Shown here: positions 26,875 to 36,522 of the stretch, one piece after another
How the letters are laid out: every line of letters starts with the position of its first letter
Position numbering within the stretch: position 1 is the stretch's first letter
Assembly: GCA_965250105.1 (NCBI GenBank)
Contig: OZ252290.1
Location: 930,001-994,000 of the forward strand
From: JBCBSK01 sp965250105
Lineage (GTDB): Bacteria; Pseudomonadota; Alphaproteobacteria; Rhizobiales; Tepidamorphaceae
Length of the DNA: 64,000 nt
Direction: 5' to 3'
Notes under the pieces: generated by a model
Database searches by the model: none
What the model was told of the DNA's origin: nothing
Seen by the model: the letters and a program-made list of their open reading frames with translations, nothing else
Position numbers and translations under genes: made by a program

Positions 26875-27591
26875 CTATTCATAGAACTCTGGCGCATGTC
26901 GCAGCGTAGCCCATTGCTCCGCGTCATGACCGTAGATCACCAGCTTCACGTTCTCACGCTTGGCAACGTCCGCGATCTTCTGCGTGCTTGCCCGGATACG
27001 GTCCTCATCGTCCTCGTCAGTGACAAACATCTCGCGTGTCGGTGCGTCTGCCATCGAACGGTGCATTACTGCATCGGCTGCCAGAAGGACCGGCCCGGTT
27101 TCTGACAAGCGGACAAGAACGGATTGGTGGCCGGGGACATGGCCGCTGGTTTCCAAAAGCTCAACACCTGGGACCAATTCCTTATCCCCGTCGATAACGC
27201 GGTATCGCAATGCGGGATGGTCCCATGACTTGCGGTTGGCGGCAAAACGAGGGTGCCCACTCTTGGCTAGGTCGTATTGCTCGCGTTGCACAATCAGCTC
27301 CGCATCCGCGAATAGGTCGTGGTTGCCTGAATGATCGTCATCGAGATGAGAGCAAACGAGATAATCGACATCGGACGGATTAAGCCCGATGGACGCCAAG
27401 CGAGTTGTGATCCTGTCCTCTTCGGTCATCTCGATTGTGAGGCCAGGAGGGTTCTGGGGATCTTCCACAAACGAACGCGGCCAGCCTGTGTCGACCAGGA
27501 TATTGCTTCCGCAATCAGACTGGATGAGATAGCCGGGCACCGGGATGTCGCCCGGTTGCATGGTCGCCAAGTGTAGCAGGTAGAGGCGCAT
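26875..27591 (-). CDS. N-acyl-homoserine-lactonase-like metallo-beta-lactamase-fold hydrolase
   Basis: This 238-residue protein belongs to the metallo-beta-lactamase superfamily and resembles AHL lactonases that open quorum-signal lactone rings. The first metal motif reads CSHLDDDHSGNH (80-91): His82, Asp86 and His87 fit HxHxDH, but the second His is Asp84. Later ligands are plausible in TSGHVPGHQ, LAADAVMH and YGHDAE. It has no signal peptide, so it acts in the cytoplasm. It is monocistronic, divergent from nothing obvious. Another cyclic ester or thioester may be the true substrate. Confidence 0.75.
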   Translation of the reverse strand: MRLYLLHLATMQPGDIPVPGYLIQSDCGSNILVDTGWPRSFVEDPQNPPGLTIEMTEEDRITTRLASIGLNPSDVDYLVCSHLDDDHSGNHDLFADAELIVQREQYDLAKSGHPRFAANRKSWDHPALRYRVIDGDKELVPGVELLETSGHVPGHQSVLVRLSETGPVLLAADAVMHRSMADAPTREMFVTDEDDEDRIRASTQKIADVAKRENVKLVIYGHDAEQWATLRHAPEFYE

Positions 27592-27865
27592 TGATCAGTT
27601 CCGATTATACTGGGAAAGTGCTTATGCTAGATCCCAACCACTAATAGCAACTATGGGGAGAGGGCGCTTCGTCCCCCCTTCCCAGCAAGGCCGCTTCGCG
27701 GGGTGCCCCCAGCCTTCCTGGCGTTTCTGCGATCCGCTGCGTGCAGGCCGGGTGATCCCCTCTCCCGGCCCGACCTCCCCCCCCCCTCTCCCCGACGTTC
27801 GCCACGTGGCAGGGATGCAAGCCGGACTCGTATCGTGCTTCCAGGAGACGGGAGAGAAGACCATG

Positions 27866-28010
27866 CAATTCACGCGCACAGGCTCATCGAGAACGGCGAC
27901 CGGAATGTATTCGATTTCAAGCGCTGCACACCGAAAGACGGCTGGGCGCGGTTCGATACGAGCCAGGACGCTTGGTGTTTCGGGAACTGGGTCAAGCCGC
28001 CGGGCGTTGC
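27866..28010 (+). pseudogene. Fragment of uncharacterised conserved protein
   Basis: A short stretch reads RLIENGDRNVFDFKRCTPKD followed by GWARFDTSQDAWCFGNWVKP. I remember this pattern (a Trp-rich FDT-QDA-FG-WV motif) from an uncharacterised protein often found on plasmids or integrated elements. An in-frame start is lacking and the sequence runs straight into the end of the convergent thioesterase gene. The upstream part of the gap (27592-27865) holds only C-rich, hairpin-prone DNA. Confidence 0.35.
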
Positions 28011-28472
28011 CTACAGCGACAGGGCGCCGGCGCGTCTTTCGAGTGCCGAGACGTCGGCGGCTGTCGCCTTGGCTGCCTCCAGCCGGGCGCGCTGCCGAGC
28101 GGGCATCGGCGAGAGATGCGGTTTGGGCTCCTTCACGACATGCCCCTCGATCACTTCGCCGACCGACAGAAGGGCGCCGTCGCGGCTCATCGACATATGC
28201 AGATGGAACCGGGTGTCGGCGATCGCGAGGACACGTGTCTCGATACCGATCATATCCCCCTCGAATGCTTCGCGCAGATAGACGCGGTGGTCCTCGAGCG
28301 CGTAGATCGAACACCCCGTCAACGCGCGATAGGCACGATCGAAGCCGATCTCGTCCTGCAGGGCATCAACGGCCCAGCTATAGGCAAGACCGTAATAGGC
28401 ATCCTGCATGTGACCATTATAGTCGATCCATGCGGGCGGAACGCGCGTCTGATAGTGGAATACTCTGCTCAT
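28011..28472 (-). CDS. Hotdog-fold acyl-CoA thioesterase
   Basis: This 153-residue single hotdog domain is a probable thioesterase. The motif WIDYNGHMQDAYYGLAYSWA (residues 15-34) is the 4HBT-type active site, where the Asp before YNGHM acts in hydrolysis of acyl-CoA. It resembles betainyl- or carnitine-pathway CoA thioesterases. It follows the histidinol-dehydrogenase-like gene on the same strand after 73 bases and may be the last gene of the LacI-linked operon. Confidence 0.8.
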   Translation of the reverse strand: MSRVFHYQTRVPPAWIDYNGHMQDAYYGLAYSWAVDALQDEIGFDRAYRALTGCSIYALEDHRVYLREAFEGDMIGIETRVLAIADTRFHLHMSMSRDGALLSVGEVIEGHVVKEPKPHLSPMPARQRARLEAAKATAADVSALERRAGALSL

Positions 28473-28545
28473 CGGCGCGATACCCGCGCCGGCTTGTCGC
28501 GGCGATGACGGCCCTCAAAGCCTGGCCGAAGCGACTGGTGGCCGG

Positions 28546-29877
28546 TCAATCGCCGACGGACCGATGCGGCGCCGGCGCGCCATAGGGCACGTTGATCCCG
28601 CCATGGCGGCGCACGCGAACATTGCACTGTTCGGCATGCCCGACGAAGCCTTCGAGCATGCACAGCCGCGACCCGTATTCGCCGACAAGCGTTGCGGCCT
28701 CGTCGGTCGTGACGCGCTGATAGCTGTGGGTCTTGAGATATTTGCCAACCCAGAGCCCGCCCGTATAGCGCCCGGCCTTCTTGGTCGGCAGCGTATGATT
28801 GGTGCCGATTACCTTGTCGCCATTGGCGACATTGGTGCGCGGACCGAGAAACAGCGCGCCATAGCTGTGCATGTTCTCCAAGAACCAGTCATCGCGGTCG
28901 GTCATGACCTGAACATGTTCGGACGCGATCTCGTTGGCGACCTCAAGCATCTCGTCATGGCTGTCGCAGACGATGACCTCGCCATAGGTCTCCCAACTGG
29001 CGCCGGCCGTTTCGGATGTCGGCAGGATCGCGAGAAGGCGCTCGATCTCGTCGAGCGTCGCCTTGGCGAGTTTCATGGAATTGGTCAGCAGAACGCAGGG
29101 GCTGTTATAGCCATGCTCGGCCTGTCCCAGGAGATCGGTCGCGCACAGCTCGGCATCCGCCGCGGTTTCATCGGCGATGACCATGGTCTCGGTCGGCCCG
29201 GCGAACAGATCGATCCCGACGCGACCATAGAGCTGGCGCTTCGCTTCCGCGACGAAGGCATTGCCCGGACCGACCAGCATGTGGACCGGGTCGATCGTCT
29301 CGGTGCCGAGCGCCATGGCGCCGATGGCCTGAATGCCGCCCAGGACATAGATCTCGTGCGCGCCGCCCATCTTCATCGCTGCGATGACGGCGGGGTTCGG
29401 CGCGCCGTTGAACGGCGGCGTCGCGGCGATGATCCGGGGAACCTCCGCGACCTTGGCCGTCGCCACCGACATATGCGCCGAGGCGACCATGGGAAACTTG
29501 CCGCCGGGCACATAGCAGCCGACGGACCGCACCGGGATGTTGCGGTGGCCCAGCACCACGCCGGGCAGCGTTTCGATCTCGATATCCTGCATCGACGCCC
29601 TCTGCGCCCGGGCGAAGCCAACGACCTGATCATGCGCGAACCGGATATCGGCCATGTCCGCTGCCGACACTTTCGAGGTTATGGCCTCGATATCGCTCTC
29701 CGAGAGCCGGAACGATGCCGGCGCATAGTGATCGAACTTCTCGCTGAGATCGCGCACCGCCGCATCGCCACGGGTTTCGATGTCCGCCAGGACCGTTTCG
29801 ACGACCGAGCGTGTCTTGGCGTCGTCCTCGGCGCGATCCGCTTCCGGCTTGCCGCGCTTGAGATAGGTGATAGCCAT
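28546..29877 (-). CDS. Histidinol dehydrogenase family protein, catabolic paralogue
   Basis: This 443-residue protein has the HisD fold, a zinc- and NAD-dependent enzyme that oxidises an alcohol to an acid in two steps. The Zn/active-site stretches AEHGYNSPC, GTNHTLPT and EGFVGHAEQCNVR are conserved, although the last differs from the GLTAHANAVTLR form of true histidinol dehydrogenases. The ATG at 29877 gives family length. No other his gene is nearby; its operon encodes a sugar-type importer and a ThDP enzyme, so it is probably a catabolic polyol or sulfopropanediol-type dehydrogenase (HpsN-like). The substrate is inferred only from context. Confidence 0.83.
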   Translation of the reverse strand: MAITYLKRGKPEADRAEDDAKTRSVVETVLADIETRGDAAVRDLSEKFDHYAPASFRLSESDIEAITSKVSAADMADIRFAHDQVVGFARAQRASMQDIEIETLPGVVLGHRNIPVRSVGCYVPGGKFPMVASAHMSVATAKVAEVPRIIAATPPFNGAPNPAVIAAMKMGGAHEIYVLGGIQAIGAMALGTETIDPVHMLVGPGNAFVAEAKRQLYGRVGIDLFAGPTETMVIADETAADAELCATDLLGQAEHGYNSPCVLLTNSMKLAKATLDEIERLLAILPTSETAGASWETYGEVIVCDSHDEMLEVANEIASEHVQVMTDRDDWFLENMHSYGALFLGPRTNVANGDKVIGTNHTLPTKKAGRYTGGLWVGKYLKTHSYQRVTTDEAATLVGEYGSRLCMLEGFVGHAEQCNVRVRRHGGINVPYGAPAPHRSVGD

Positions 29878-29909
29878 GCGTTCTCTTCCTTCGCTATCCG
29901 TCTGTGTCG

Positions 29910-30869
29910 TCAGCGCTTCTGCGAGCGCACGAAAAGGGCGGCGGCCACGATGATGATGACCCCCTTGATGATGAGCTGTGCCTGGACCGGCAGGCCGAGA
30001 ATGATGACGATGTTGAAGAGGAGGACGAGGATCAGGGCACCGGCGGCCGCCCCCCACAAGGTGCCGACCCCGCCGCTCAACGCGACGCCGCCGATCACCA
30101 CGGCGACGATCGAATCAAGCTCGTAGCCGCGCCCGACCCAGTTATCGACCGTGCCGACGAAACCGACGAGGAACAGTCCCGCGATTCCGGCCATGACCGA
30201 GCAGATGACGTAGCATGCGATGATGACGCGATCCGACCGAATGCCGACGAGATCGGCAGCGGCCGGGTTGCCGCCGGTGATATAGACCTTCCGTCCGAAG
30301 GCACTCATGTGCAGCAGCCAGGCGAGGCCGGCGAACAGAAACGCGAAGGCGATGATGTTCACGGGGATACCGGCGATGTCACCCGACCCAAGAAAGCGGA
30401 AACCCGGCGGCAGCGAGCCGGACGGCGCGCCTTGCGTGTAGTAGAACCGCAGGCCCTGCAGGACGATCATCATGGCCAGTGTCGCCAGAAACGGCGAGAC
30501 ATTGCGCTTGGTGACCAACAGCCCGTTGATCAGGCCGACGACGGCCGAGAAGACGATCGCCGCCAAGAAGATGACGGGGATCATCGCATCGGAGGTGGCG
30601 TTGAACGCGGTCGCCAGCACCGCCACCGTCGCCATCAGGGACGCGACCGACAGGTCGAGGCCGCGCACCAGAACGACGAAGGCCTGACCCAGGACCAGAA
30701 TGGCCAGCGGCGCCGCTTGCGTCAGGATGTCCTGGATGTTGCTCGGCGAGATGAAGGACGGCTGGATCGCGGTGGCGATGACGAGCAGCGCGAATAGCGC
30801 CCCTGGCAGGATAAATCGCTTGAACCGGGGCGTCTCCGGGGAAGCCAGCTTGACGGATGTGTCGGTCAC
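29910..30869 (-). CDS. Ribose-type ABC transporter permease (second of two)
   Basis: This 319-residue RbsC-family permease has about nine membrane segments and the family motifs VRGLDLSVASLMATVAVL and VTKRNVSPFLATLAMM. I chose the GTG at 30869 because GGAGGAAG lies just upstream and the codon overlaps the stop of the previous permease (GTGA). Together with the preceding permease it forms the sugar channel. Confidence 0.86.
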   Translation of the reverse strand: MTDTSVKLASPETPRFKRFILPGALFALLVIATAIQPSFISPSNIQDILTQAAPLAILVLGQAFVVLVRGLDLSVASLMATVAVLATAFNATSDAMIPVIFLAAIVFSAVVGLINGLLVTKRNVSPFLATLAMMIVLQGLRFYYTQGAPSGSLPPGFRFLGSGDIAGIPVNIIAFAFLFAGLAWLLHMSAFGRKVYITGGNPAAADLVGIRSDRVIIACYVICSVMAGIAGLFLVGFVGTVDNWVGRGYELDSIVAVVIGGVALSGGVGTLWGAAAGALILVLLFNIVIILGLPVQAQLIIKGVIIIVAAALFVRSQKR

Positions 30870-31828
30870 AGCTTCTTCCTCCTGTTCACATAGATCGACA
30901 CCGCGACGATGATGATCAGCCCCTGAATGACCCATTGCAGGAACGTCGACACGCTCATGTAGTTCAGCAGGTTGTTCAAAAGGGAGATCAGAAACACCCC
31001 GAGCAGGACGCCGAGAATGTTACCCTTGCCGCCGCCGAGCAGCAGGCCGCCGATGATCACCGGTGTGATCGACGCAAGGGTGATCGGATCGCCGACGCGC
31101 GGGTCGCCGACGCCGGTACGGCTGACATAATAGGCCCCCGCCAGGGCCGCGAAGAACCCGCAGGCCGTGTAAGCCATCAAAATGATCCGATCGGCGCGGA
31201 TACCGGTCAGCCGCGCGGCTTCGACATCTCCGCCGACGGCGTAGAAGGCGCGTCCCGTCTCGGCATATTTGAGGAAGAACCAGACCAGCGCGAAACAGGC
31301 GAGCATGGTAATGCCGGCGATCGGTAGCGGGCCGATACGGCCATAGGCGAACTCCTCGAACCAATAGGGCACGCTGCCCGTTGGCTGCAGCGTGTAGAGG
31401 AGCACCAGGCCGTTCAGGATCGATGCGGTGCCGAGCGTCACGATCAGTGGATGCACGCCTGTCTTCAGCGTCACATAGCCGTTGATGAAGCCGATGGTCG
31501 CGCCGAAGGCCAGCACGCCAAAGATCATCGGGATCATCAGATTGGGATTCAGCTCGACCACCGAGGCCATCAGAATGGTGGAAGCGGTAACGACCGCGCC
31601 GATCGACAGGTCGATGCCGCCGACCAGAACCACCAGTGCCTGGCCGAGGCTGGCGAAGCCGAGAGCCGCCGCCTGCTCCAGCACATTGGTGAAGTTTCGT
31701 ACGGTGCCGAAGCGGTCGCTTAGCGCAAAACCGACCGCGATCACGGCTAGAAGCAATACCGTGACGATGATCAGCGATGGATCCAGCCGGAGGCGGCGGA
31801 TAGGGCGAGAGATGTCTGTCATGGCCAT
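30866..31828 (-). CDS. Ribose-type ABC transporter permease (first of two)
   Basis: This 320-residue RbsC-family permease carries LVGGIDLSIGAVVTASTIL and a conserved NGYVTLKTGVHPLIVTLGT stretch. The ATG at 31828 follows a GGGGGGA ribosome binding site; a TTG at 31843 and an ATG at 31822 are alternatives. The two permeases are paralogues, which suggests a heterodimeric channel in place of the usual homodimer. Confidence 0.86.
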   Translation of the reverse strand: MAMTDISRPIRRLRLDPSLIIVTVLLLAVIAVGFALSDRFGTVRNFTNVLEQAAALGFASLGQALVVLVGGIDLSIGAVVTASTILMASVVELNPNLMIPMIFGVLAFGATIGFINGYVTLKTGVHPLIVTLGTASILNGLVLLYTLQPTGSVPYWFEEFAYGRIGPLPIAGITMLACFALVWFFLKYAETGRAFYAVGGDVEAARLTGIRADRIILMAYTACGFFAALAGAYYVSRTGVGDPRVGDPITLASITPVIIGGLLLGGGKGNILGVLLGVFLISLLNNLLNYMSVSTFLQWVIQGLIIIVAVSIYVNRRKKL

Positions 31829-31846
31829 GTCCGGTCCCCCCAAGCC

Positions 31847-33346
31847 TCAGGCCGCCTGCCGGCCATGACCGGCGGTGGCGAGCCGCATGATGGACTGTTC
31901 GCTGATCGCCTCCCCCGTGACTTCGCCAGTCACGACACCCTCGCGCATCACCAGGACCCGCGAGCACAATCCAACGATTTCGGGAAGCTCGGAGGAAATC
32001 ACCAAGATGCCGACGCCTTCATCGGCCAGTTTCCGGATGATCTCGTAGATCTCGACCTTGGCGCCGACATCGACGCCGCGTGTCGGCTCGTCGAGGATCA
32101 GAACTCGCCGGCAGGCCCTGGCCCAGCGGCCGAACAGGATCTTCTGCTGATTGCCGCCCGACAGCTTGTCGACGCCGGATGCCGGGCCGGGAATGGCGAT
32201 CCGGAAGCGCTTGATCTCGTCCGCCGCGACCATCATCTCGGCCGCGCGGTTCAAGCCCTTCAAAGTGGTGAATTCCGGCAAGACGGGCGCGGTGACATTG
32301 GCCGCCATGTCGAGAAGCATCATCAGCCCCTCGCCCTTGCGATCCTCGGTCAGAAAACCGAGCCCGCGATCGATGGCCTCACGCGGGGTCGGCGTGTTGA
32401 ACGCTTCGCCGCCAAGCGTGACGGCACCATCGCTGCGCGGCATCGAACCGTAGATGGCATGCGCGACCTCCGAACGCCCGGCGCCGACGAGGCCAGCCAG
32501 GCCGAGGATCTCGCCGGCATAGAGGTCGAAGGACACGTCCTTGACCTTCGGCGGCGCACGCAGATCGCGCACCGTCAAGACCGGTGCCGCGTCCGCCGGC
32601 GGTGTCCGTTTCTCAGGAAAGATGTCCTCGAGTTCCCGGCCGACCATCATCGCGACCAGTTGGTCGCGGTCGAGATCGGCGGTCGCGCGCACACCGACCA
32701 GCTGGCCGTCCTTCAGAACGGTCACCCTGTCGGCGATCTCGAAGATCTCCTCGAGCCGATGGGAAATATAGATGATACAGACGCCGGCATCACGCAGGCG
32801 CCTGACCCGCTCGAATAGGAGTTCCGCCTCACGGCCCGAAATGACAGCGGTCGGCTCGTCGAGCACCAGAAGCTTGGTATCGCCAACGAGCGCCTTGGCG
32901 ATCTCGACCATCTGCTGGTCGGCGACGCTGAGATCCTTGACCAGCATGGCCGGATCGAGATGGTGGCCCAGCCGATCCAGCGTCTCGGTCGCCCGCTCAT
33001 GCATGGTGGCGTAGTCGATGGTGCCGAACCGGGTCTTCGGCGCGGCGCCGATGAAGATGTTTTCCGCCACCGTCAGTTCGGGAAACAGCACCAGTTCCTG
33101 GTAGATGATGTGGATGCCGGTATCCTTCGCCTCCTTCGGCGACGACCACCGACGCTCCCGGCCGTCGAAATGGATGCTGCCATCCTCGGGGATGTAGGCA
33201 CCGGCGATCGACTTGATGAGCGTCGACTTGCCGGCCCCATTTTCGCCGAGCAAAGCGTGGATCTCCCCGGCCTTGGCCTCGAAATCGACCTTGTCGAGGG
33301 ATTTCACGCCAGGAAAAACCTTGGTGATCCCGTCAAGCCTGATCAT
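31847..33346 (-). CDS. Ribose-type ABC transporter ATPase (tandem domains)
   Basis: This 499-residue ATPase has two nucleotide-binding domains in tandem, as in RbsA and XylG. The first has Walker A GENGAGKST (34-42), signature LSVADQQM and Walker B LVLDEPTAV. The second has the degenerate loop GLVGAGRSE typical of this family, signature LSGGNQQKI and LILDEPTRGVDVG. It drives import by the two permeases downstream. Confidence 0.88.
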   Translation of the reverse strand: MIRLDGITKVFPGVKSLDKVDFEAKAGEIHALLGENGAGKSTLIKSIAGAYIPEDGSIHFDGRERRWSSPKEAKDTGIHIIYQELVLFPELTVAENIFIGAAPKTRFGTIDYATMHERATETLDRLGHHLDPAMLVKDLSVADQQMVEIAKALVGDTKLLVLDEPTAVISGREAELLFERVRRLRDAGVCIIYISHRLEEIFEIADRVTVLKDGQLVGVRATADLDRDQLVAMMVGRELEDIFPEKRTPPADAAPVLTVRDLRAPPKVKDVSFDLYAGEILGLAGLVGAGRSEVAHAIYGSMPRSDGAVTLGGEAFNTPTPREAIDRGLGFLTEDRKGEGLMMLLDMAANVTAPVLPEFTTLKGLNRAAEMMVAADEIKRFRIAIPGPASGVDKLSGGNQQKILFGRWARACRRVLILDEPTRGVDVGAKVEIYEIIRKLADEGVGILVISSELPEIVGLCSRVLVMREGVVTGEVTGEAISEQSIMRLATAGHGRQAA

Positions 33347-33431
33347 CGCCTGCCCCGTCTGATGTAACGGTCTGCCATGAGCGTCCCGGCCGGCGCGTGG
33401 TCGGCCGGGACGACGGTCTTCGGTCGGAGGA

Positions 33432-34559
33432 CTAGTTCGGCAAGTTCACCGAGAAGGTCTGCGGGTCGTAGTCCGGCCCGATGCCATGCCCCATGATGAA
33501 CTCGCCGGGACGGTCCAGCGCCACATAGTCGGCCAGCGGCACGTCGGCCGAGATCGAGCGAGTCTCGTCGCCCTCGGAAACAACGATCTGGAAGTTGACG
33601 TCGAGACGCTGTGGCACCGCCTTGCCCTCGAGCACGTCGAGCGCGAGACCAACGGACGCGGCCCCGATCGACGGCGTATAGTCGATGCCGACGAACGGAA
33701 AGCCGTGCTCATAGGCAAGCTGATACATGGCGTTCAGATCGCCGCCGGTATGGGGCGGGATTTCGTCGGACGCGGCACCGGCACCGAGGAAGGCCTCCAC
33801 GGAACCGGACCCCTGCAGGCCGGAATCGGCCCACACGCCGTCAATGTTCTCGACGCCTTCGCGCTGGATGATCGCGGCCATGATCTGGCGACCATTGGCC
33901 GGGCTCCACCCGGTATATTGGGTGTCGACGATCTCGATGCCGGGGAACTGCTCGAAGACCTCGCGGGCGGCCTGAAGCCGCATTTCGGCGGGGCTGGCGC
34001 CGGCCTTGCCCGGCAGCAGCACGATACGGCCCTCGCCGTCGAGCGTTTCGGCCAGCCATGTCGCGCTCATCCGCGCGAGCGCGGTATCGGACGCGGTCAC
34101 GAAGCTGACGAAATGATCATCACTCTCGACCCGGCGCGCGACGGTCACCACCGGAACGCCGCGGCGCATGGCGCGGCCGAGGATGGGGTCCAGCGCATCG
34201 GCCGTCGCCGGATTGACCAGCAGCAGGTCGATATCCTGTTCGAGCAAATCCTGAATATCGGAGATCTGCTTGGTGGGATCGCCATTCGCATCGGTCACGA
34301 TGAAGCGCTCGATGCGGTCGAGGTTCTGCGCGACGCCGTGCTCGACCGAATCGTAGAACGTGCCGAGCCAGCCATCGCCTTGCGAAGCATTCGAGAACCC
34401 GATCGTGAACGGCCCCTCGGTGGCGTATTCCGAGGTATCCATCACCTTATTGAAGCCCGGATTCCACAAGAAGGTGCGTGGCAATCCGTCATATTCGGCG
34501 AAAGCGGGTCCGGCGATCAGCGCGAAGCCTGCTGCGGCGGACAGGAGTATTCTCTTCAT
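33432..34559 (-). CDS. Sugar ABC transporter periplasmic binding protein (RbsB-like)
   Basis: This 375-residue type-1 periplasmic binding protein starts with a signal peptide cleaved near GPAFAEYDG. The mature region shows the ribose-binding-protein fold, with FTIGFSNASQGDGWLGTFYD as the first strand-helix, and VDTQYTGWSPANGRQ and GIDYTPSIGAAS in the hinge and second lobe. It supplies ligand to the importer encoded downstream. Such proteins bind sugars, polyols or autoinducer-2-like molecules; the ligand here is unknown. Confidence 0.87.
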   Translation of the reverse strand: MKRILLSAAAGFALIAGPAFAEYDGLPRTFLWNPGFNKVMDTSEYATEGPFTIGFSNASQGDGWLGTFYDSVEHGVAQNLDRIERFIVTDANGDPTKQISDIQDLLEQDIDLLLVNPATADALDPILGRAMRRGVPVVTVARRVESDDHFVSFVTASDTALARMSATWLAETLDGEGRIVLLPGKAGASPAEMRLQAAREVFEQFPGIEIVDTQYTGWSPANGRQIMAAIIQREGVENIDGVWADSGLQGSGSVEAFLGAGAASDEIPPHTGGDLNAMYQLAYEHGFPFVGIDYTPSIGAASVGLALDVLEGKAVPQRLDVNFQIVVSEGDETRSISADVPLADYVALDRPGEFIMGHGIGPDYDPQTFSVNLPN

Positions 34560-34630
34560 GACGGGTCCTCCCTTTGGTCATGGATGGTGTGGTTTGTTGG
34601 TTTTATTGGCGCGCCGCGGCGCGCGATGGG

Positions 34631-36490
34631 TCAGCCGACCGCGCCTTGGGCCTTGACCAGGGCGATGTCGGACGTGTCACGCCCCTGATGCTGTTCGGCC
34701 GCGAGACCACTGGCGTAATCGTCTCGCACGGCTTGCGGCGCTGTCGGCACTGGCGGGAAGTCCCACCATCCGACCACGTTCGACGCGGCGATGGTCACGT
34801 CGCGGGTTATCGGCACCTCGACGAGCGCTGGCCCGCCGGACCGAAGCGCCGCCGTGATGGTCGGGCCGATCTGATCGACGGCCTGAACCTGGGTGGCGAA
34901 ATCGAAGCCGAAGCTCTTGGCCAGCGCGGGAAACTGAACCGAATAGGGTTCGTTGTTTCCCGATTTGGAGAACTCAGAGATGATGTTGCGCCCCATCAGG
35001 GCATCCTGGCCGTCGCGGATCGAGATGTAGCCGGAATTGTTGAGAACCAGGAACACGACGGGGATGTTGTAGGCGACGCAGGTGGCCAGTTCCTGCATGC
35101 ACATCATGAAGTCGCCATCACCGATGATGCAGACAACGGGCGCGTCGGGCTTGGCCAGCTTGGCGCCAATCGCGGCGGGCAGGGCAAAGCCCATCGGCGA
35201 GTAGCTGCCCGGCGTGATGTGCGTGCGCGGCTCATAGATCGGAAAGTCCTGCTTGGTCGAGCTTTGCGGATGTCCGGAGCCGACGGTGACGATGCCGTGG
35301 CGCGGCAGGACGGCCCTCAGCTCCCTCAACGTTCGAAGCATCGTCGTGGGGATCGAGCCATGGCTGCGCCGCGGCGCCATTACCGCGTCCCATTCGGCCC
35401 ACAGACGCGCCAGGCGGTCATGGTGCCGAGAGCGACCGTCATGTGCCTTGCGCGCCTGGTCGTCGGAAATGCCGGCATCGATGTCCTCGAGGACCAGCGC
35501 GATATCGGCGACGATACCGACCTCGACCGGATAGTTCTTGCCGATCTCGCGCGGATCGATGTCGACATGAATGAGCTTGGCATCGGGGATCGAGAAGCTG
35601 ACCCCCTTGCGCCAGGACGAGGCCGACCAGTCGGTGAAGCGGCAGCCGAGCGACATCACGACATCGGCTTCGCTGGCCAGCGTGTTGCCGGTCAAGGAGC
35701 CTGGCCAGCCGACGGTGCCGGCGTTCATCGGATGGTCTTCGGACAAGGCGCCCTTGCCGTTCCAGGTGAAGACGACGGGAATGCCGAGCCGCTCGACGAG
35801 GCGCTTGAGCGCGGGGCTGGCATTGGCGGTGATCGTGCCGCCGCCGGCGACGATGACCGGGCGTTCGGCCTTGAGCAAAAGCTCGATCGCCTTATCGATC
35901 GCAGCCCCTTCGGCCCGCTGGCGGCCCGTCGGCAAGCGTTTTTCGAGATCTTGAATGTCGATGTCGGTTTCCGCCGACTGCACGTCGAGCGGGATGTCGA
36001 CATGAACCGGGCCGGGGCGGCCGGTCAGCATCGCGTTGAACGCGCGATGCAGGATGAAGGGCGCGCTGTCGGCGGTGATCATATCGAAGTTACGTTTGGT
36101 GACCTGCGCCGTGACCTTGGTGAAATCGGGGACGTTCTCGCGGTCCATCTCCTGCATCACCCCATGGCCGCGCATATGCGTCGACGCCGCGCCGGTGATC
36201 AGCAGCAGCGCGGTTGAATCGCAGTGGGCATTGGCAAGGCCCATGACAGTATTCGCCGCGCCTGGACCGATCGAGGTGCAGGCCGCGATCGGTTGGCCGG
36301 TGACCCTGAAATGGGCGTCCGCGATGTGGACGGCGGCCTGCTCATGCATGGTCTGGATCACGGGAACATCGGATCCCGGATCGTTGAACGCGTCGATCAG
36401 GTTCCAGTTGCCGTGCCCGGGCAACCCCGTGATGTAGGGGACACCATACGCTTTGAGGGCCTTGCCGACGATATGGCCAACGGTCTTCAT
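34631..36490 (-). CDS. Acetolactate-synthase-like ThDP-dependent enzyme
   Basis: This 619-residue enzyme has the three domains of the ThDP decarboxylase/ligase family. The catalytic Glu is Glu50 in MHEQAA. The central domain includes VAGGGTI and GCRFTDWS; the C-terminal ThDP motif runs from GDGDFMM to LNNSG. The ATG at 36490 follows GGAGGAAG. It heads an operon that continues with the binding protein and importer. The family includes acetolactate synthase, glyoxylate carboligase, sulfoacetaldehyde acetyltransferase and inositol-pathway IolD. With a sugar-type importer and HisD paralogue, a dedicated carbon-carbon cleavage step of a polyol or sulfonate pathway is likely. Confidence 0.8.
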   Translation of the reverse strand: MKTVGHIVGKALKAYGVPYITGLPGHGNWNLIDAFNDPGSDVPVIQTMHEQAAVHIADAHFRVTGQPIAACTSIGPGAANTVMGLANAHCDSTALLLITGAASTHMRGHGVMQEMDRENVPDFTKVTAQVTKRNFDMITADSAPFILHRAFNAMLTGRPGPVHVDIPLDVQSAETDIDIQDLEKRLPTGRQRAEGAAIDKAIELLLKAERPVIVAGGGTITANASPALKRLVERLGIPVVFTWNGKGALSEDHPMNAGTVGWPGSLTGNTLASEADVVMSLGCRFTDWSASSWRKGVSFSIPDAKLIHVDIDPREIGKNYPVEVGIVADIALVLEDIDAGISDDQARKAHDGRSRHHDRLARLWAEWDAVMAPRRSHGSIPTTMLRTLRELRAVLPRHGIVTVGSGHPQSSTKQDFPIYEPRTHITPGSYSPMGFALPAAIGAKLAKPDAPVVCIIGDGDFMMCMQELATCVAYNIPVVFLVLNNSGYISIRDGQDALMGRNIISEFSKSGNNEPYSVQFPALAKSFGFDFATQVQAVDQIGPTITAALRSGGPALVEVPITRDVTIAASNVVGWWDFPPVPTAPQAVRDDYASGLAAEQHQGRDTSDIALVKAQGAVG

Positions 36491-36522
36491 GCCGAAACTT
36501 CCTCCCAAACCTTCTTTGTTTT

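Noticed and set aside
27620..27800. C-rich runs and repeated GGGGAGAGGG/CCCCTCTCC stretches as a possible small RNA or terminator
   Set aside because: The pairing is loose and there is no promoter or T-run, so I do not call an RNA gene.
29877..30057. Extended start for the HisD-like protein upstream of 29877
   Set aside because: The added residues are His/Arg-rich, overlap the permease gene and match no family; the ATG at 29877 gives the family length.
28564..30126. Long plus-strand open frame opposite the HisD-like gene (520 codons)
   Set aside because: It is antisense to a gene with clear family motifs and has an Arg/Ala/Gly-rich composition typical of GC-rich shadow frames.
34574..36217. 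Long plus-strand open frame opposite the ThDP enzyme (547 codons)
   Set aside because: Antisense shadow of a convincing gene; no domain resemblance.
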